Assembly (NCBI GenBank): GCA_020438185.1
Contig: JAGQVC010000017.1
Location: forward strand, 1-12,831
DNA: 12,831 nucleotides
Direction of reading: 5' to 3'
From: Bacteroidota bacterium
GTDB lineage: Bacteria; Bacteroidota; Bacteroidia; M30B66
Position 1 is the first letter of the stretch. Each line of letters starts with the position of its first letter. The notes under the pieces are model-generated. The model was given only the letters and a program-made list of their open reading frames with translations, searched no databases and was not told the origin of the DNA. The position numbers and the translations under genes are program-made. Positions 1-7,431 of this stretch are shown piece after piece.

Positions 1-52
1 AGTCATTTACCTTAGGCACGTAATTTATTCAATTGAAAACAGCTCAGACGCA

Positions 53-1036
53 TCAATGCTTCCGACGAACAACATCAACCGGTCCGGAAATTATATTCCC
101 ATCCGGTAGCGCAAGCTCGTAGCGGTAATTACCCGAATCGAGTCCTGAGCCATCCCAATCGTTCCGGTAATTATTGCTGTAATATACCTTTTTATTGCTT
201 TGATTAAAAATCGTAAGCCGGCTGTAGCGCGGAAGTCCATAAATATAAAATACGTCATTAAATCCATCGCCGTTAGGAGTAACAATGTTGGGGACATGCA
301 GTTTTGAAGCAGGTAAAACCTCTGCTCCCCCGGGCAATTGTTCCACTATTGGTTGCAATTCGCCCGGGACTTCCGGCTTGCATGGACCCAAAAAAATATC
401 ATCAATATAGATATAGGCAAGCTTCAGGTAAGACTCCTTAAAGTTCGTTTGTAACCCGGTTGAGGCATCATTTCTGAAATTTCCAATCGTAAGGAATCTT
501 TCGCCACCCTTAGCTGTATAGGTAAGTTCAATTTGTTGCCAGCTTTCAGAGGTGTCGCTTAAAGCTTCAAATTTACGTGTTCTCATTTCCGGCTCCCGCC
601 GGATAGTTGACCAGGTATTATTTATCAGGCTATCAGTTGTGAGAGAGAATCCCAGAGCGTCTGTAAAATAGCGACATCGGTCTGCAGCCGAGACTTTTAG
701 CCGCAGGCAGACTTCCTCAGACGGCTTTAAGGCTCTAACTAATTTAACTTCAAGATATTCTCTGAATTCAGAATTGTCTCTGTCGTAAAGAATAATTCCT
801 GCATATTGATTTCCATCCGCAGCATCTTGTTCTCCGTATGGGACCTCTCCATTTTTAATTAAATCCGGACTGCCTTTGCCTGCAGGAAACCAGGGCGAAG
901 CCCAATCAATATTTCCAGCATACACTGATTTAACCGGCTTGAGTGAAAGCTCGAACCCGGGATTGGGTACCAGATTTTGAGCTTTCGTCAAAGCAGAAAT
1001 AATAGTAAATGCTAAACAAGCTGCAATTGCTTTCAC
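53..1036 (-). CDS. Secreted T9SS type B cargo protein (CHU_C / gliding motility-associated C-terminal domain)
   Basis: A 327-residue secreted protein. Residues 1-19 form a Sec signal peptide (hydrophobic core, A19-Q20 cleavage). The mature part opens with NLVPNPGFE at 21-29, a common start of carbohydrate-binding-like beta-sandwich domains in Bacteroidota surface proteins, and this domain runs to about residue 220. After a Pro-rich linker, the last 78 residues carry TPNGDGFNDVF, LTIFNQ.NKKVY and WDGSG.DSGNY, the signature of the type B T9SS sorting domain. Known type B cargo is exported across the outer membrane, often with a PorP/SprF-like partner; no such partner gene is in the window. The start codon is GTG at 1034-1036; no in-frame ATG upstream gives a better signal peptide. 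It lies 36 bp downstream of the lipoprotein gene on the same strand, so co-transcription is likely. The ligand is unknown. Family call firm, function inferred only as surface display or binding. Confidence 0.88.
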   Translation of the reverse strand: MKAIAACLAFTIISALTKAQNLVPNPGFELSLKPVKSVYAGNIDWASPWFPAGKGSPDLIKNGEVPYGEQDAADGNQYAGIILYDRDNSEFREYLEVKLVRALKPSEEVCLRLKVSAADRCRYFTDALGFSLTTDSLINNTWSTIRREPEMRTRKFEALSDTSESWQQIELTYTAKGGERFLTIGNFRNDASTGLQTNFKESYLKLAYIYIDDIFLGPCKPEVPGELQPIVEQLPGGAEVLPASKLHVPNIVTPNGDGFNDVFYIYGLPRYSRLTIFNQSNKKVYYSNNYRNDWDGSGLDSGNYRYELALPDGNIISGPVDVVRRKH

Positions 1037-1072
1037 GTTGCAAAATAAATGAAAGAGAGCTCTGAAACCGGT

Positions 1073-1579
1073 TCAGTCTGCTGCATTTCTATGCACAAAA
1101 GTTTTCACAGATTCCTGAAAGATCATTCTCAACGAATCTTCATCATGACTGACCTGCTTCATTATACTTTGAGCATGTTGCCTCGCTATATAGTCAGGAA
1201 TTGATTCTGCAAAGTAAATTTCAAGCAGTTCGCGATATTCATTATGAAAGATTTCGTTGTAAAAACTGAAAAGCTTCCACGATGAGTTTTTAAGAATTGA
1301 ATCCTGCACAAACGGACTTAAGTCCCTGGTCTGTAATAAAACAGAATCACAAGTACTTACCAGCTGATTATACCTGATTTTAATGTTTTGGTCTGAGCCT
1401 TTCTCAAATGCCTGGTCCAATTTACGCATCGCGCTGTCTATCCGGCTTTTTTGTAATTCAACAAATTCAACATATGATTCTGCCGAATTGAATTGGATAT
1501 CACCACATGTTGCTTTGGGACGACACGCTGGAGCTGTGAACAGAAATAATAGCAGGACGATTGAACTCCGGAATTGCAT
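1073..1579 (-). CDS. Putative lipoprotein of unknown function
   Basis: A 168-residue protein that I do not recognise with certainty. It begins with a short basic-hydrophobic signal sequence and a cysteine at residue 19 in the context TAPAC, a weak lipobox, so a lipoprotein anchored in the envelope is likely. The rest is mostly charged and predicted helical, with a stretch around residues 35-75 (many Lys/Asp/Gln) and an aromatic-rich stretch near 100-120 (WKLFSFYNEIFHNEYRELLE). The general pattern recalls the LIC11966-type surface proteins, but this is a resemblance only. It precedes the type B T9SS cargo gene by 36 bp and probably shares its transcript. The upstream neighbour's terminator ends only about 20 bp before its start codon, so its promoter must lie in or next to that terminator. 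No Shine-Dalgarno sequence is visible. Confidence 0.7.
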   Translation of the reverse strand: MQFRSSIVLLLFLFTAPACRPKATCGDIQFNSAESYVEFVELQKSRIDSAMRKLDQAFEKGSDQNIKIRYNQLVSTCDSVLLQTRDLSPFVQDSILKNSSWKLFSFYNEIFHNEYRELLEIYFAESIPDYIARQHAQSIMKQVSHDEDSLRMIFQESVKTFVHRNAAD

Positions 1580-1601
1580 TCAGCAATATTATGAAAACCA
1601 T

Positions 1602-1641
1602 AAAAAAAAACGTCCTGCCCCGTGATGGTAGGGCAAGACGT
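1602..1641 (-). terminator. Intrinsic terminator of the T9SS type A cargo gene
   Basis: Arms 1610-1620 and 1631-1641 pair over 11 positions. Read on the minus strand the only non-Watson-Crick pair is a G-U. The loop is 10 nt and a run of nine T residues (1602-1610 on the complement) follows. It lies 20 bp after the stop codon of the gene at 1662-2519. On the plus strand the same pairing has an A-C mismatch and no T tract, so it is directional. Confidence 0.9.
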
Positions 1642-1661
1642 CAAACAGAAAACAGGTTATC

Positions 1662-2519
1662 TTAAAATCTTGTTATGTTAAATTTCTTAACTATTTCACC
1701 CTGATCAGTTGTGATTCGAATGAAATAAACTCCAGCCGGAGCATCAGATAAGTTCATTTTTAAAACACCCTTTGAGCTCATTTTCGAACTATTGCTGTAA
1801 ACCAGTGACCCAATCGTATTAAATACCTGAATGCTTTCAATGATTGCATCCGAATTGTTCATGTTAATGTTAAAATTACCACCGGCAGCAGGATTGGGAT
1901 ACAAAACAACATCAGCCTCAGTCAATCGCGGTTTACGAGCAGAAAATTGATAATCTGAAAGATTCCCCGGATGTGATTCCAACGAGAAAGCAGCAAATGC
2001 CTGATCTGAAATTTCAACTGAGTTTTCCTCCACTGAAACGTGTAAATCCAAAATTCTTGATGCTATTCCTGAACTACCCGTCCCGGTCTCTCCGGCGGTC
2101 ATTACCCCGGAAATGTTATCGACAGTTATGTACGATATAATTGATGCAATGCGAACCTTCACAACAGGCTCAGTATAAACCGGTCTCAGGAATGGTTGAA
2201 GATCAGACCCTCTGATGATGATATCTACGTCAACTTTACCATCCTTGAAAGACACAGATCTTTCCGTTGTTTCTTTACCTTCAGGACTGAAATTCTGGAT
2301 AATCTGAGCTGAACGTTCGCCATTAGCAGCGCTCAATTCAGTTTTAAGCGTCAGGATCGTCGAAGCAGAGATCGTTCCGTCATTTGGAACGGTTAGAAAT
2401 ATTTCTGTTACCGATGAACCGGAACTTGTTTCACAGCCTTCAGCAGCTTTGCTGTTGAAACTGAAGAGAACTGCAGCAACCAGCGCAAGTCCTTTTAACA
2501 GTGTAAAGCTTCTTTTCAT
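1662..2519 (-). CDS. Secreted T9SS type A cargo protein
   Basis: A 285-residue secreted protein. Residues 1-25 are a Sec signal peptide ending SKAA. Residues 27-200 form a beta-rich domain with no recognised family. The last 82 residues (from VVLYPNPAAGG, residue 204) are a type A T9SS sorting domain: the YPNPA start, the IQVFNTIGSLVY strand pair, the L.DAPAGVYFIRI motif and a basic-hydrophobic end (KKFNITRF). Known proteins of this type are carried across the outer membrane and trimmed or anchored by the PorU sortase. The ATG at 2519 is preceded by AGGAG four bases away, the clearest Shine-Dalgarno site in the window. A TATATTTG octamer lies 23 bp upstream, and a strong terminator follows the gene, so it is probably monocistronic and well expressed. 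The role of the N-terminal domain is unknown. Confidence 0.88.
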   Translation of the reverse strand: MKRSFTLLKGLALVAAVLFSFNSKAAEGCETSSGSSVTEIFLTVPNDGTISASTILTLKTELSAANGERSAQIIQNFSPEGKETTERSVSFKDGKVDVDIIIRGSDLQPFLRPVYTEPVVKVRIASIISYITVDNISGVMTAGETGTGSSGIASRILDLHVSVEENSVEISDQAFAAFSLESHPGNLSDYQFSARKPRLTEADVVLYPNPAAGGNFNINMNNSDAIIESIQVFNTIGSLVYSNSSKMSSKGVLKMNLSDAPAGVYFIRITTDQGEIVKKFNITRF

Positions 2520-2542
2520 GACTCCTGTATTAATTGTTATTT

Positions 2543-2550
2543 CAAATATA
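2543..2550 (-). promoter_or_regulatory. Candidate -7 element for the T9SS type A cargo gene
   Basis: TATATTTG on the minus strand matches the Bacteroidota -7 consensus TAnnTTTG exactly. It lies 23 bp before the ATG at 2519, leaving a short leader that contains AGGAG. No TTG is found at the usual -33 distance, so the call rests on the octamer and its position. Confidence 0.5.
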
Positions 2551-2689
2551 CGAATACAATCTTCTAATTATTGTAACAGATTTGTCAAACTATCGGTTCA
2601 CAAATTTGGATTCACTAGAAATTTCTTTTACGATTATTTAGTTATAAGATGTTTATATTCAAATGGTTAATCAAACATCTGAATAATTG

Positions 2690-2711
2690 GTTTATCGCCG
2701 AGTTTATCGGC
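2690..2711. repeat. Tandem GTTTATCG with embedded inverted repeat
   Basis: GTTTATCG occurs at 2690-2697 and again at 2702-2709. The overlapping GCCGA (2697-2701) and TCGGC (2707-2711) can pair as a 5-bp stem with a 5-nt loop. It sits about 18 bp upstream of the candidate -33 position for the gene at 2773, inside the divergent intergenic region. An operator is possible, but it is short enough to arise by chance. Confidence 0.25.
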
Positions 2712-2728
2712 TCACTATGAATTACATG

Positions 2729-2758
2729 TTCTCACCGACCAATAAAATTCTATTTTTG
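2729..2758 (+). promoter_or_regulatory. Candidate promoter for the gene at 2773
   Basis: TATTTTTG at 2751-2758 matches TAnnTTTG exactly. TTC (2729-2731) stands 19 bp upstream, where TTG would be expected. The octamer ends 14 bp before the ATG at 2773, which implies a leader of under about 12 nt. The upstream in-frame GTG at 2758 overlaps this element and is therefore unlikely to be the start codon. Confidence 0.5.
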
Positions 2759-2772
2759 TGAGAACGCGGAAT

Positions 2773-4221
2773 ATGCAAGCAAGTAAGCTGATACAGATTT
2801 TAAGCTCTTTGTCCAAAAAGGAATTGAAGGAGTTTCAAACTTTTGTGGCTTCACCATTTTTCAACAAAAACCAGAATCTTGTTTTGTTTTTGGACAACCT
2901 TTGTCTGTATTCCGGGGATTTCGCTTCATCAGAATTGAACAAAGAAGAATTCTTTGCTAAGCACTATCCTGATGAGGTTTTTGAAGAACAAAAGCTACGC
3001 TATCTGCAGTCAGATCTGACTAAGTTGTTGGAAGAGTTCCTTACTATACTCGAGTTTCAGCAGGACAAATTCAGGAAGAAATACTACCTGATGCAGAGTC
3101 TGAATAAGCGAAATCAGGACAAATATTTTCTTCAGGAGCTTGAATCAGTCAGGCAGCTTAATAATAAGGAGCCTTACCGCGATTCTGTTTATTTCTTCAA
3201 CGAACACCAGATTAGTGAGTTGGCTTATCAGTATACTTCCGAAAAAAGGAATCGCGCTTTCGATTCATCACTACAAGAAGTTATTGATAATCTAGAGATT
3301 ACGTATTTGGCAAGGGGCTTCAGATATTATTGCGAGATGATTAACCGGCGAAATATTCTCAGCGTTGATTATAATCTGAGTTTCTTCGACCAGATGGTGA
3401 AATATCTGGGCAATCAGTTATTCGATGATATCCCTGCCATTCGGATTTACAGATTGATTCATGTATCGCTCACTGAACCCGACAATGCCGGAAACTACCA
3501 GGAGCTTTTAAAAGAACTCGAACAGTCGGGTCATCTTTTTAGCCCAACAGAGCAACGTGGAATGTATGTATTTGCCCAAAATTATTGCATTAGACGCATT
3601 AATCGGGGAGAGGAAGGTTCCCTTCGGGAGATTTTTAATTTATATCAGATGATGGTGAATCGAAATCTCTTGTATGAAGGAAATTATGTTTCTCAGCCTG
3701 ACTTTAAGAATATTGTCACAACAGCTTTGCGACTTGGCGAAGTTGACTGGGTGAATACATTTATTGAAGAATATCGGAGCAAGTTGAACCCGGAATTCAG
3801 TGAAAATGCCTACACATATAGCATGGCATGGGTTCACTTTTCAAGAAACGAATACGATAAGGCGCTCCGCATGTTACTCAGAGTAGAGTTTAATGATGTT
3901 TACTATCATCTGGATTCCAAATCGTTACTAATGAAAGTGTATTACGAAATGGATGAATATGATCCGTTCTTTTCTTTGGTTGACGCTTTTAAAATCTATT
4001 TACGCAGAAATAAATTCATTTCAGAATTTCAAAGGGAAACTTATCATAACTTCATCTTGGTTTTAAACCGTCTTATGAAAGTGAAGAGTGGAAAGAACCC
4101 TATGACTTTATCTCTGCATCAGGAAATTTGCGAAACTAAACCTGCAGCTGATCTCTCCTGGCTCAAGCAAAAATCGCGTGAACTACTGGATAAGTTCAAA
4201 ATCAGCGAGCATGCTGACTAA
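2773..4221 (+). CDS. Conserved Bacteroidota hypothetical protein, all-helical
   Basis: A 482-residue, soluble-looking protein with no signal peptide or membrane segment. It begins MQASKLIQILSSLSKKELKE and continues with a FQTFVASPFFNKNQN motif (about residues 20-35). I associate this N-terminal pattern (KKEL..F..F..SPFFNKN) with a widespread, uncharacterised Bacteroidota family. The rest is rich in Leu, Glu, Lys, Tyr and Phe in helical periodicity, with segments such as YSMAWVHFSRNEYDKALRML that resemble tetratricopeptide-type helical pairs, so a protein-binding scaffold is plausible but not shown. The ATG at 2773 is chosen over the in-frame GTG at 2758 because GTG falls in the -7 element and the family-like start is MQASK. 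It is divergent from the T9SS cargo gene and followed 67 bp later by the hydrolase gene on the same strand. No enzymatic motif was seen. Confidence 0.85.
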   Translation: MQASKLIQILSSLSKKELKEFQTFVASPFFNKNQNLVLFLDNLCLYSGDFASSELNKEEFFAKHYPDEVFEEQKLRYLQSDLTKLLEEFLTILEFQQDKFRKKYYLMQSLNKRNQDKYFLQELESVRQLNNKEPYRDSVYFFNEHQISELAYQYTSEKRNRAFDSSLQEVIDNLEITYLARGFRYYCEMINRRNILSVDYNLSFFDQMVKYLGNQLFDDIPAIRIYRLIHVSLTEPDNAGNYQELLKELEQSGHLFSPTEQRGMYVFAQNYCIRRINRGEEGSLREIFNLYQMMVNRNLLYEGNYVSQPDFKNIVTTALRLGEVDWVNTFIEEYRSKLNPEFSENAYTYSMAWVHFSRNEYDKALRMLLRVEFNDVYYHLDSKSLLMKVYYEMDEYDPFFSLVDAFKIYLRRNKFISEFQRETYHNFILVLNRLMKVKSGKNPMTLSLHQEICETKPAADLSWLKQKSRELLDKFKISEHAD

Positions 4222-4288
4222 TCTTGAATAAATTATCTTAGTACAACAAATAAGAAATTCTTCTGTTCCCTTGAATAAAATAATAAAA

Positions 4289-5125
4289 ATGAAAAACGCT
4301 TTCCTTCTTGCTCTGCTGTATCTAAGTTTTGGTAGTTTACTGCATGCTCAGAAATCTTGCTGCACACCAGCCGGGAATGATCTGGCTATACTGGCAACAA
4401 ATGAAAACTTCAAGACAGATCACAAAGCGCCCAAACCATTTAGCCTTGAAGATGAACGTGGAAAAGGAATTTCTTTCAAAACTGCCGACGGTAAAATGGG
4501 ATCTGCTTATTACATTCCCGCCAGGTCAGAAAGCAATAAGGTTTTACTTGTATTTCACGAATGGTGGGGATTGAACGATTACATTAAAAATGAAGCTGAA
4601 AAGTGGTTCGATAAATTAGGAGGAATCCATGTTTTAGCAATTGATTTGTATGATGGCCAAATTGCCTCAGATGCCGGGCAGGCCGGAAAACTTATGGGAA
4701 ATCTCAATGAAGAACACGCCAGAGCTGTAATAAATGGTATAATGGATTACGTTGGCAGGGACAAGGAGATTTACACTCTTGGTTGGTGCATGGGTGGCAC
4801 CTGGTCTTTTGAAGCTGCTTTACTGGCAGGTAAACAGGCCAAAGCCTGCGTTATGTATTATGGATTTCCAAAGAAAGATGCATCCAAAATCAAGAAAATG
4901 CAATCGGATGTGTTGTATATCCATGGAACCCGTGATCCTTATATTACAGCACAGGCGGTAGAAGATTTTGGTTCCGGTGTCAGGGCCTCAGGTCATAAGT
5001 TCGAACTTCATTCATATGATGCTGTTCATGCATTTGCCAATCCAAGCAATCCTGATTTTGATAAGCAAAACGCTGGTGATGCCGAAGCAAAAACATTAGC
5101 CTTTCTTCTAAAATCAATGAAGTGA
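4289..5125 (+). CDS. Exported dienelactone hydrolase family protein
   Basis: A 278-residue alpha/beta hydrolase. Residues 1-20 form a signal peptide (cleavage near HA-Q21). The DLH features are complete: HEWWGLN with Glu91, the nucleophile elbow GWCMGG with Cys167, Asp216 in HGTRDP, and His247 in DAVHAFANP. This is the Cys-Asp-His triad plus the Glu that controls the cysteine in characterised dienelactone hydrolases. The family hydrolyses ester or lactone bonds, but DLH-like proteins are often annotated without a proven substrate, and no catechol-degradation genes are nearby, so the substrate is open. Export to the periplasm is unlike the classical cytosolic enzyme. Just after the signal peptide there is an adjacent cysteine pair (C24-C25). 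The ATG at 4289, behind an A-rich leader, is preferred to an in-frame TTG at 4271 because it gives a normal signal peptide. The gene converges on the SDR gene with only 7 bp between the stop codons. Confidence 0.9.
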   Translation: MKNAFLLALLYLSFGSLLHAQKSCCTPAGNDLAILATNENFKTDHKAPKPFSLEDERGKGISFKTADGKMGSAYYIPARSESNKVLLVFHEWWGLNDYIKNEAEKWFDKLGGIHVLAIDLYDGQIASDAGQAGKLMGNLNEEHARAVINGIMDYVGRDKEIYTLGWCMGGTWSFEAALLAGKQAKACVMYYGFPKKDASKIKKMQSDVLYIHGTRDPYITAQAVEDFGSGVRASGHKFELHSYDAVHAFANPSNPDFDKQNAGDAEAKTLAFLLKSMK

Positions 5126-5132
5126 TAATGTT

Positions 5133-6071
5133 TTAATTGCCACTTTTCTGTCTCCTGATGCTAATCTTTAAGCCATCTTCGTAGGAAACAGGGGTGTAAT
5201 TAAAATGCTTATTGAAATCGCTTGAATCGAATTCGTAAGGAAACTCGACCTGGTACAGCATCTCTATTGATTCTGCAATTGCAGGGATGAACCAACCCAG
5301 TATTTTTAACATGCCTTTGCCAACAACCTGGTGCTTAACTGTTTTGCCATTAATTTCGGCTGCCAGCCGGATAAGCTGCTGTCCGGTTAATGCCGGCGCA
5401 GAAGTAGGAAGGTGCCAAACACGGTTCCAGACAGTCGAATCTTTCGAAAGGAGATATATGCCGTGAGCAGCGTCAATCGTAAAGGTCATCGAGTGAGGAA
5501 CTTTGTCATTCATCATCCACCTTACTGCTTTACCTTTCAGCATCGGATCAAGAGTCATAGCGTGAAAGAAGCTCATTTTTTCTGAATGCGGACCGTAAAA
5601 ATCTGCACTCCGTGCGATTAATCCTTTAATCCGGCCTGATTCACATGCTTCGAGGAAGCTTTGCGCAATTGATGCACGAATCTTACCTTTTTTACTGCAG
5701 GGATTAATTGGCGTCGATTCCGTCATTTTACCATTCACTATTCCGTACATATAAACATTGTCGAAAAAAATGACAGGAACCTGTTCTGCTTCACAGCTTG
5801 ATATTATGTTTTGCATTACAACCGGCCATTGGGCTTCCCAGACTTTCGTCTTGTATTCAAGACCAATAAGGATATAAACCACCTGGGAGCCTTTAACAGC
5901 ATTCTGCAGGGAAACAGAGTTGAGAGCATCTGCTGCAACAGTTTCACAACCGGGAACCATAATTCCTTTTCTGGAAACAAGCCTGACCATTTCTCTGTTT
6001 TTAATTAGTATTTCTACCAGATTATTAGCAATAGAGCCTCCGGCTCCTATAATAGTAAATGGCTTTTGCAT
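5133..6071 (-). CDS. NAD(P)-binding SDR-type oxidoreductase/epimerase-like protein
   Basis: A 312-residue cytosolic Rossmann-fold protein of the NAD-dependent epimerase/dehydratase group. The nucleotide-binding loop IIGAGGSIANNL (residues 7-18) follows the first strand, and VRLVSRKG (29-36), with Arg34-Lys35, suggests NADP preference (inference). Further family marks are DNVYMYG (104-110), the TP.NP.SKKGKIR segment (120-132) and ARSADFYGP (153-161). The usual catalytic YxxxK is not present in the 120-135 segment: no Tyr occurs there. This fits an atypical SDR that may bind a nucleotide without classical dehydrogenase chemistry. The substrate is unknown. It lies 114 bp downstream of the desaturase gene on the same strand, but has its own plausible promoter ending 4 bp before its ATG, so independent expression is possible. 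No terminator separates it from the convergent hydrolase gene. Confidence 0.85.
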   Translation of the reverse strand: MQKPFTIIGAGGSIANNLVEILIKNREMVRLVSRKGIMVPGCETVAADALNSVSLQNAVKGSQVVYILIGLEYKTKVWEAQWPVVMQNIISSCEAEQVPVIFFDNVYMYGIVNGKMTESTPINPCSKKGKIRASIAQSFLEACESGRIKGLIARSADFYGPHSEKMSFFHAMTLDPMLKGKAVRWMMNDKVPHSMTFTIDAAHGIYLLSKDSTVWNRVWHLPTSAPALTGQQLIRLAAEINGKTVKHQVVGKGMLKILGWFIPAIAESIEMLYQVEFPYEFDSSDFNKHFNYTPVSYEDGLKISIRRQKSGN

Positions 6072-6075
6072 GACT

Positions 6076-6104
6076 GAAACTTATTTAAAGCACGAATTAA
6101 GCAA
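6076..6104 (-). promoter_or_regulatory. Candidate promoter for the SDR gene
   Basis: On the minus strand TTG (6102-6104) is followed after 18 bp by TAAGTTTC (6076-6083), one mismatch from TAnnTTTG. Only 4 bp separate the octamer from the ATG at 6071, so the transcript would start at or next to the start codon. Confidence 0.4.
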
Positions 6105-6185
6105 CATACTTTCAGGTGCTCAAGAGGTATTCGACCAATGATCGAAATTCGTGGATAAATGGCAGTAACCGGCAGGTGAATTATA

Positions 6186-7265
6186 TCAGATTGCGGTACT
6201 CTGATTTAATTTCCCCAGGTTTTTCAAATGATTGATATGCGACCAGATTGCATGTCTCATTCTGCGGTGTTCAATATACTGTACCCCGTAATCTTCGCAG
6301 GCTTTACGAATAATTTTGGAAATCTGGGGATAGTGTACATGCGAAATCTTCGGAAACAAGTGATGTTCGATCTGGAAGTTTAAGCCCCCAACAAGCCAGG
6401 AGATTACCTTATTACGAGTAGCAAAATTGGCTGTAGTTTTAAGTTGGTGTATTGCCCATTCATCAGGCATTTTATTCTGCACGGGCTCTGGGAAATGGGT
6501 TTCTTCAACTGTGTGAGCCAATTGAAATACAATACTAAGAACAAGTCCCGAGAACATTCCATACAACAGAAAACCTAATAACCATGACCAGAAACCTACA
6601 GTGTAAATTGGAATAACAACAAATACGATTAAGTGAAGCAACTTAAATGACCAGAATGAAACGTGGTCTTTTAACTTCATTTTTTTCAGAGGCAGACTGC
6701 CCACTTTGCCAGTGAAATATTTTTTATAGTCGCTGAAGAAAATCCAGTAGATATAAAGTAATGAATAAGCCAGCCAGAAATAAAAATGCTGGTATTTATG
6801 CATTTTTCTTAATTGCTGTGATTCACATAATCTCAACAATGGACCTGCGTCAATATCGTCATCAATACCATCAATATTAGTGTAAGCATGGTGAATCACA
6901 TTGTGTTTTGTGTTCCACATAAATACATTGGCGCCCAGGAAATTGAGCGACAGTCCGGCCAGTTTGTTAATCCAACTGTATTTGCTGAAACTGCCATGGG
7001 CCCCGTCGTGCATGACGTTGAAACCAATTGAAGCTGTAAGACCACCAAGTATGATGCATTCAATTAATGCAAGCCACCAGGATGGGGTGAAAAACACCAG
7101 ATGTATGTATACCAGGTGAAAAGCCACAACTAGTAATATTGCCTTGATAAACAGGTGATAATTTCCTGTTGGAGCCTGACCAACTTCTTGAAAATAGTCG
7201 GTGATCCTTCTTTTTAATTCAGTGTGAAATGAACCTGAAGTACTGAGAAATTTAGGTGCTGCCAT
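6186..7265 (-). CDS. Membrane fatty-acid desaturase (DesA/COG3239 type, front-end-like)
   Basis: A 359-residue integral membrane di-iron desaturase with all three histidine boxes: HDGAH (H86, H90), HNVIHH (H121, H125, H126) and QIEHH (Q298, H301, H302). Hydrophobic segments lie near residues 38-60, 64-82, 104-117, 160-178 and 206-250, the usual membrane layout. A glutamine in place of the first histidine of box three is typical of the front-end (delta-5/delta-6-like, linoleoyl-CoA desaturase) branch. Unlike eukaryotic relatives it has no N-terminal cytochrome b5 domain, so it must take electrons from a separate carrier, not encoded here. Regiospecificity and acyl carrier cannot be read from the sequence. 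Its likely role is oxygen-dependent introduction of double bonds into membrane acyl chains. The upstream region has only a degenerate -7 match (TATTTTTA, 36 bp before the ATG). No terminator is visible before the SDR gene, so read-through is possible. Confidence 0.93.
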   Translation of the reverse strand: MAAPKFLSTSGSFHTELKRRITDYFQEVGQAPTGNYHLFIKAILLVVAFHLVYIHLVFFTPSWWLALIECIILGGLTASIGFNVMHDGAHGSFSKYSWINKLAGLSLNFLGANVFMWNTKHNVIHHAYTNIDGIDDDIDAGPLLRLCESQQLRKMHKYQHFYFWLAYSLLYIYWIFFSDYKKYFTGKVGSLPLKKMKLKDHVSFWSFKLLHLIVFVVIPIYTVGFWSWLLGFLLYGMFSGLVLSIVFQLAHTVEETHFPEPVQNKMPDEWAIHQLKTTANFATRNKVISWLVGGLNFQIEHHLFPKISHVHYPQISKIIRKACEDYGVQYIEHRRMRHAIWSHINHLKNLGKLNQSTAI

Positions 7266-7373
7266 TTAGAATAGTGAAAGCCTGCGCTTATTTCTTGGGT
7301 GTAAAAATAGTGAACCGCTTAATTACTAAGTCACTCTTCTCCATTTATTTACCAACATAACCCAAAGCTTACG

Positions 7374-7414
7374 AAAAAATAAAAGCGGGAGAGCTCTTGC
7401 TTTCCCGCTTTTAT
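7374..7414 (-). terminator. Intrinsic terminator ending the DUF1761-HTTM-DUF4177-like unit
   Basis: A perfect 12-bp inverted repeat (7379-7390 and 7403-7414, core AGCGGGA/TCCCGCT) with a 12-nt loop, followed on the minus strand by six T residues (7374-7379). It lies 17 bp beyond the stop codon of the gene at 7432-7890. The plus-strand side has no T run beyond the stem, so it acts mainly on minus-strand transcripts. Confidence 0.92.
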
Positions 7415-7431
7415 AGATGAAATGACCAACA

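Noticed and set aside
1..52. ATG at position 6 on the minus strand, possible start of another gene
   Set aside because: Only two codons lie in the window, so nothing about a product can be supported.
1062..1076. Hairpin CTGAA/TTCAG at the end of the lipoprotein gene
   Set aside because: Five base pairs, no T tract, overlaps the stop codon; too weak for a terminator.
1383..1644. Open frames on both strands over the start of the lipoprotein gene
   Set aside because: They lie opposite or out of frame with the lipoprotein gene, cross the terminator, and show no signal peptide or family motif.
2758..2772. GTG at 2758 as the start of the helical protein
   Set aside because: It overlaps the TATTTTTG promoter octamer; the ATG at 2773 gives the natural MQASKLIQ start.
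4271..4288. TTG at 4271 as the start of the hydrolase
   Set aside because: The ATG at 4289 gives a standard signal peptide; the extra residues MNKIIK are unneeded.
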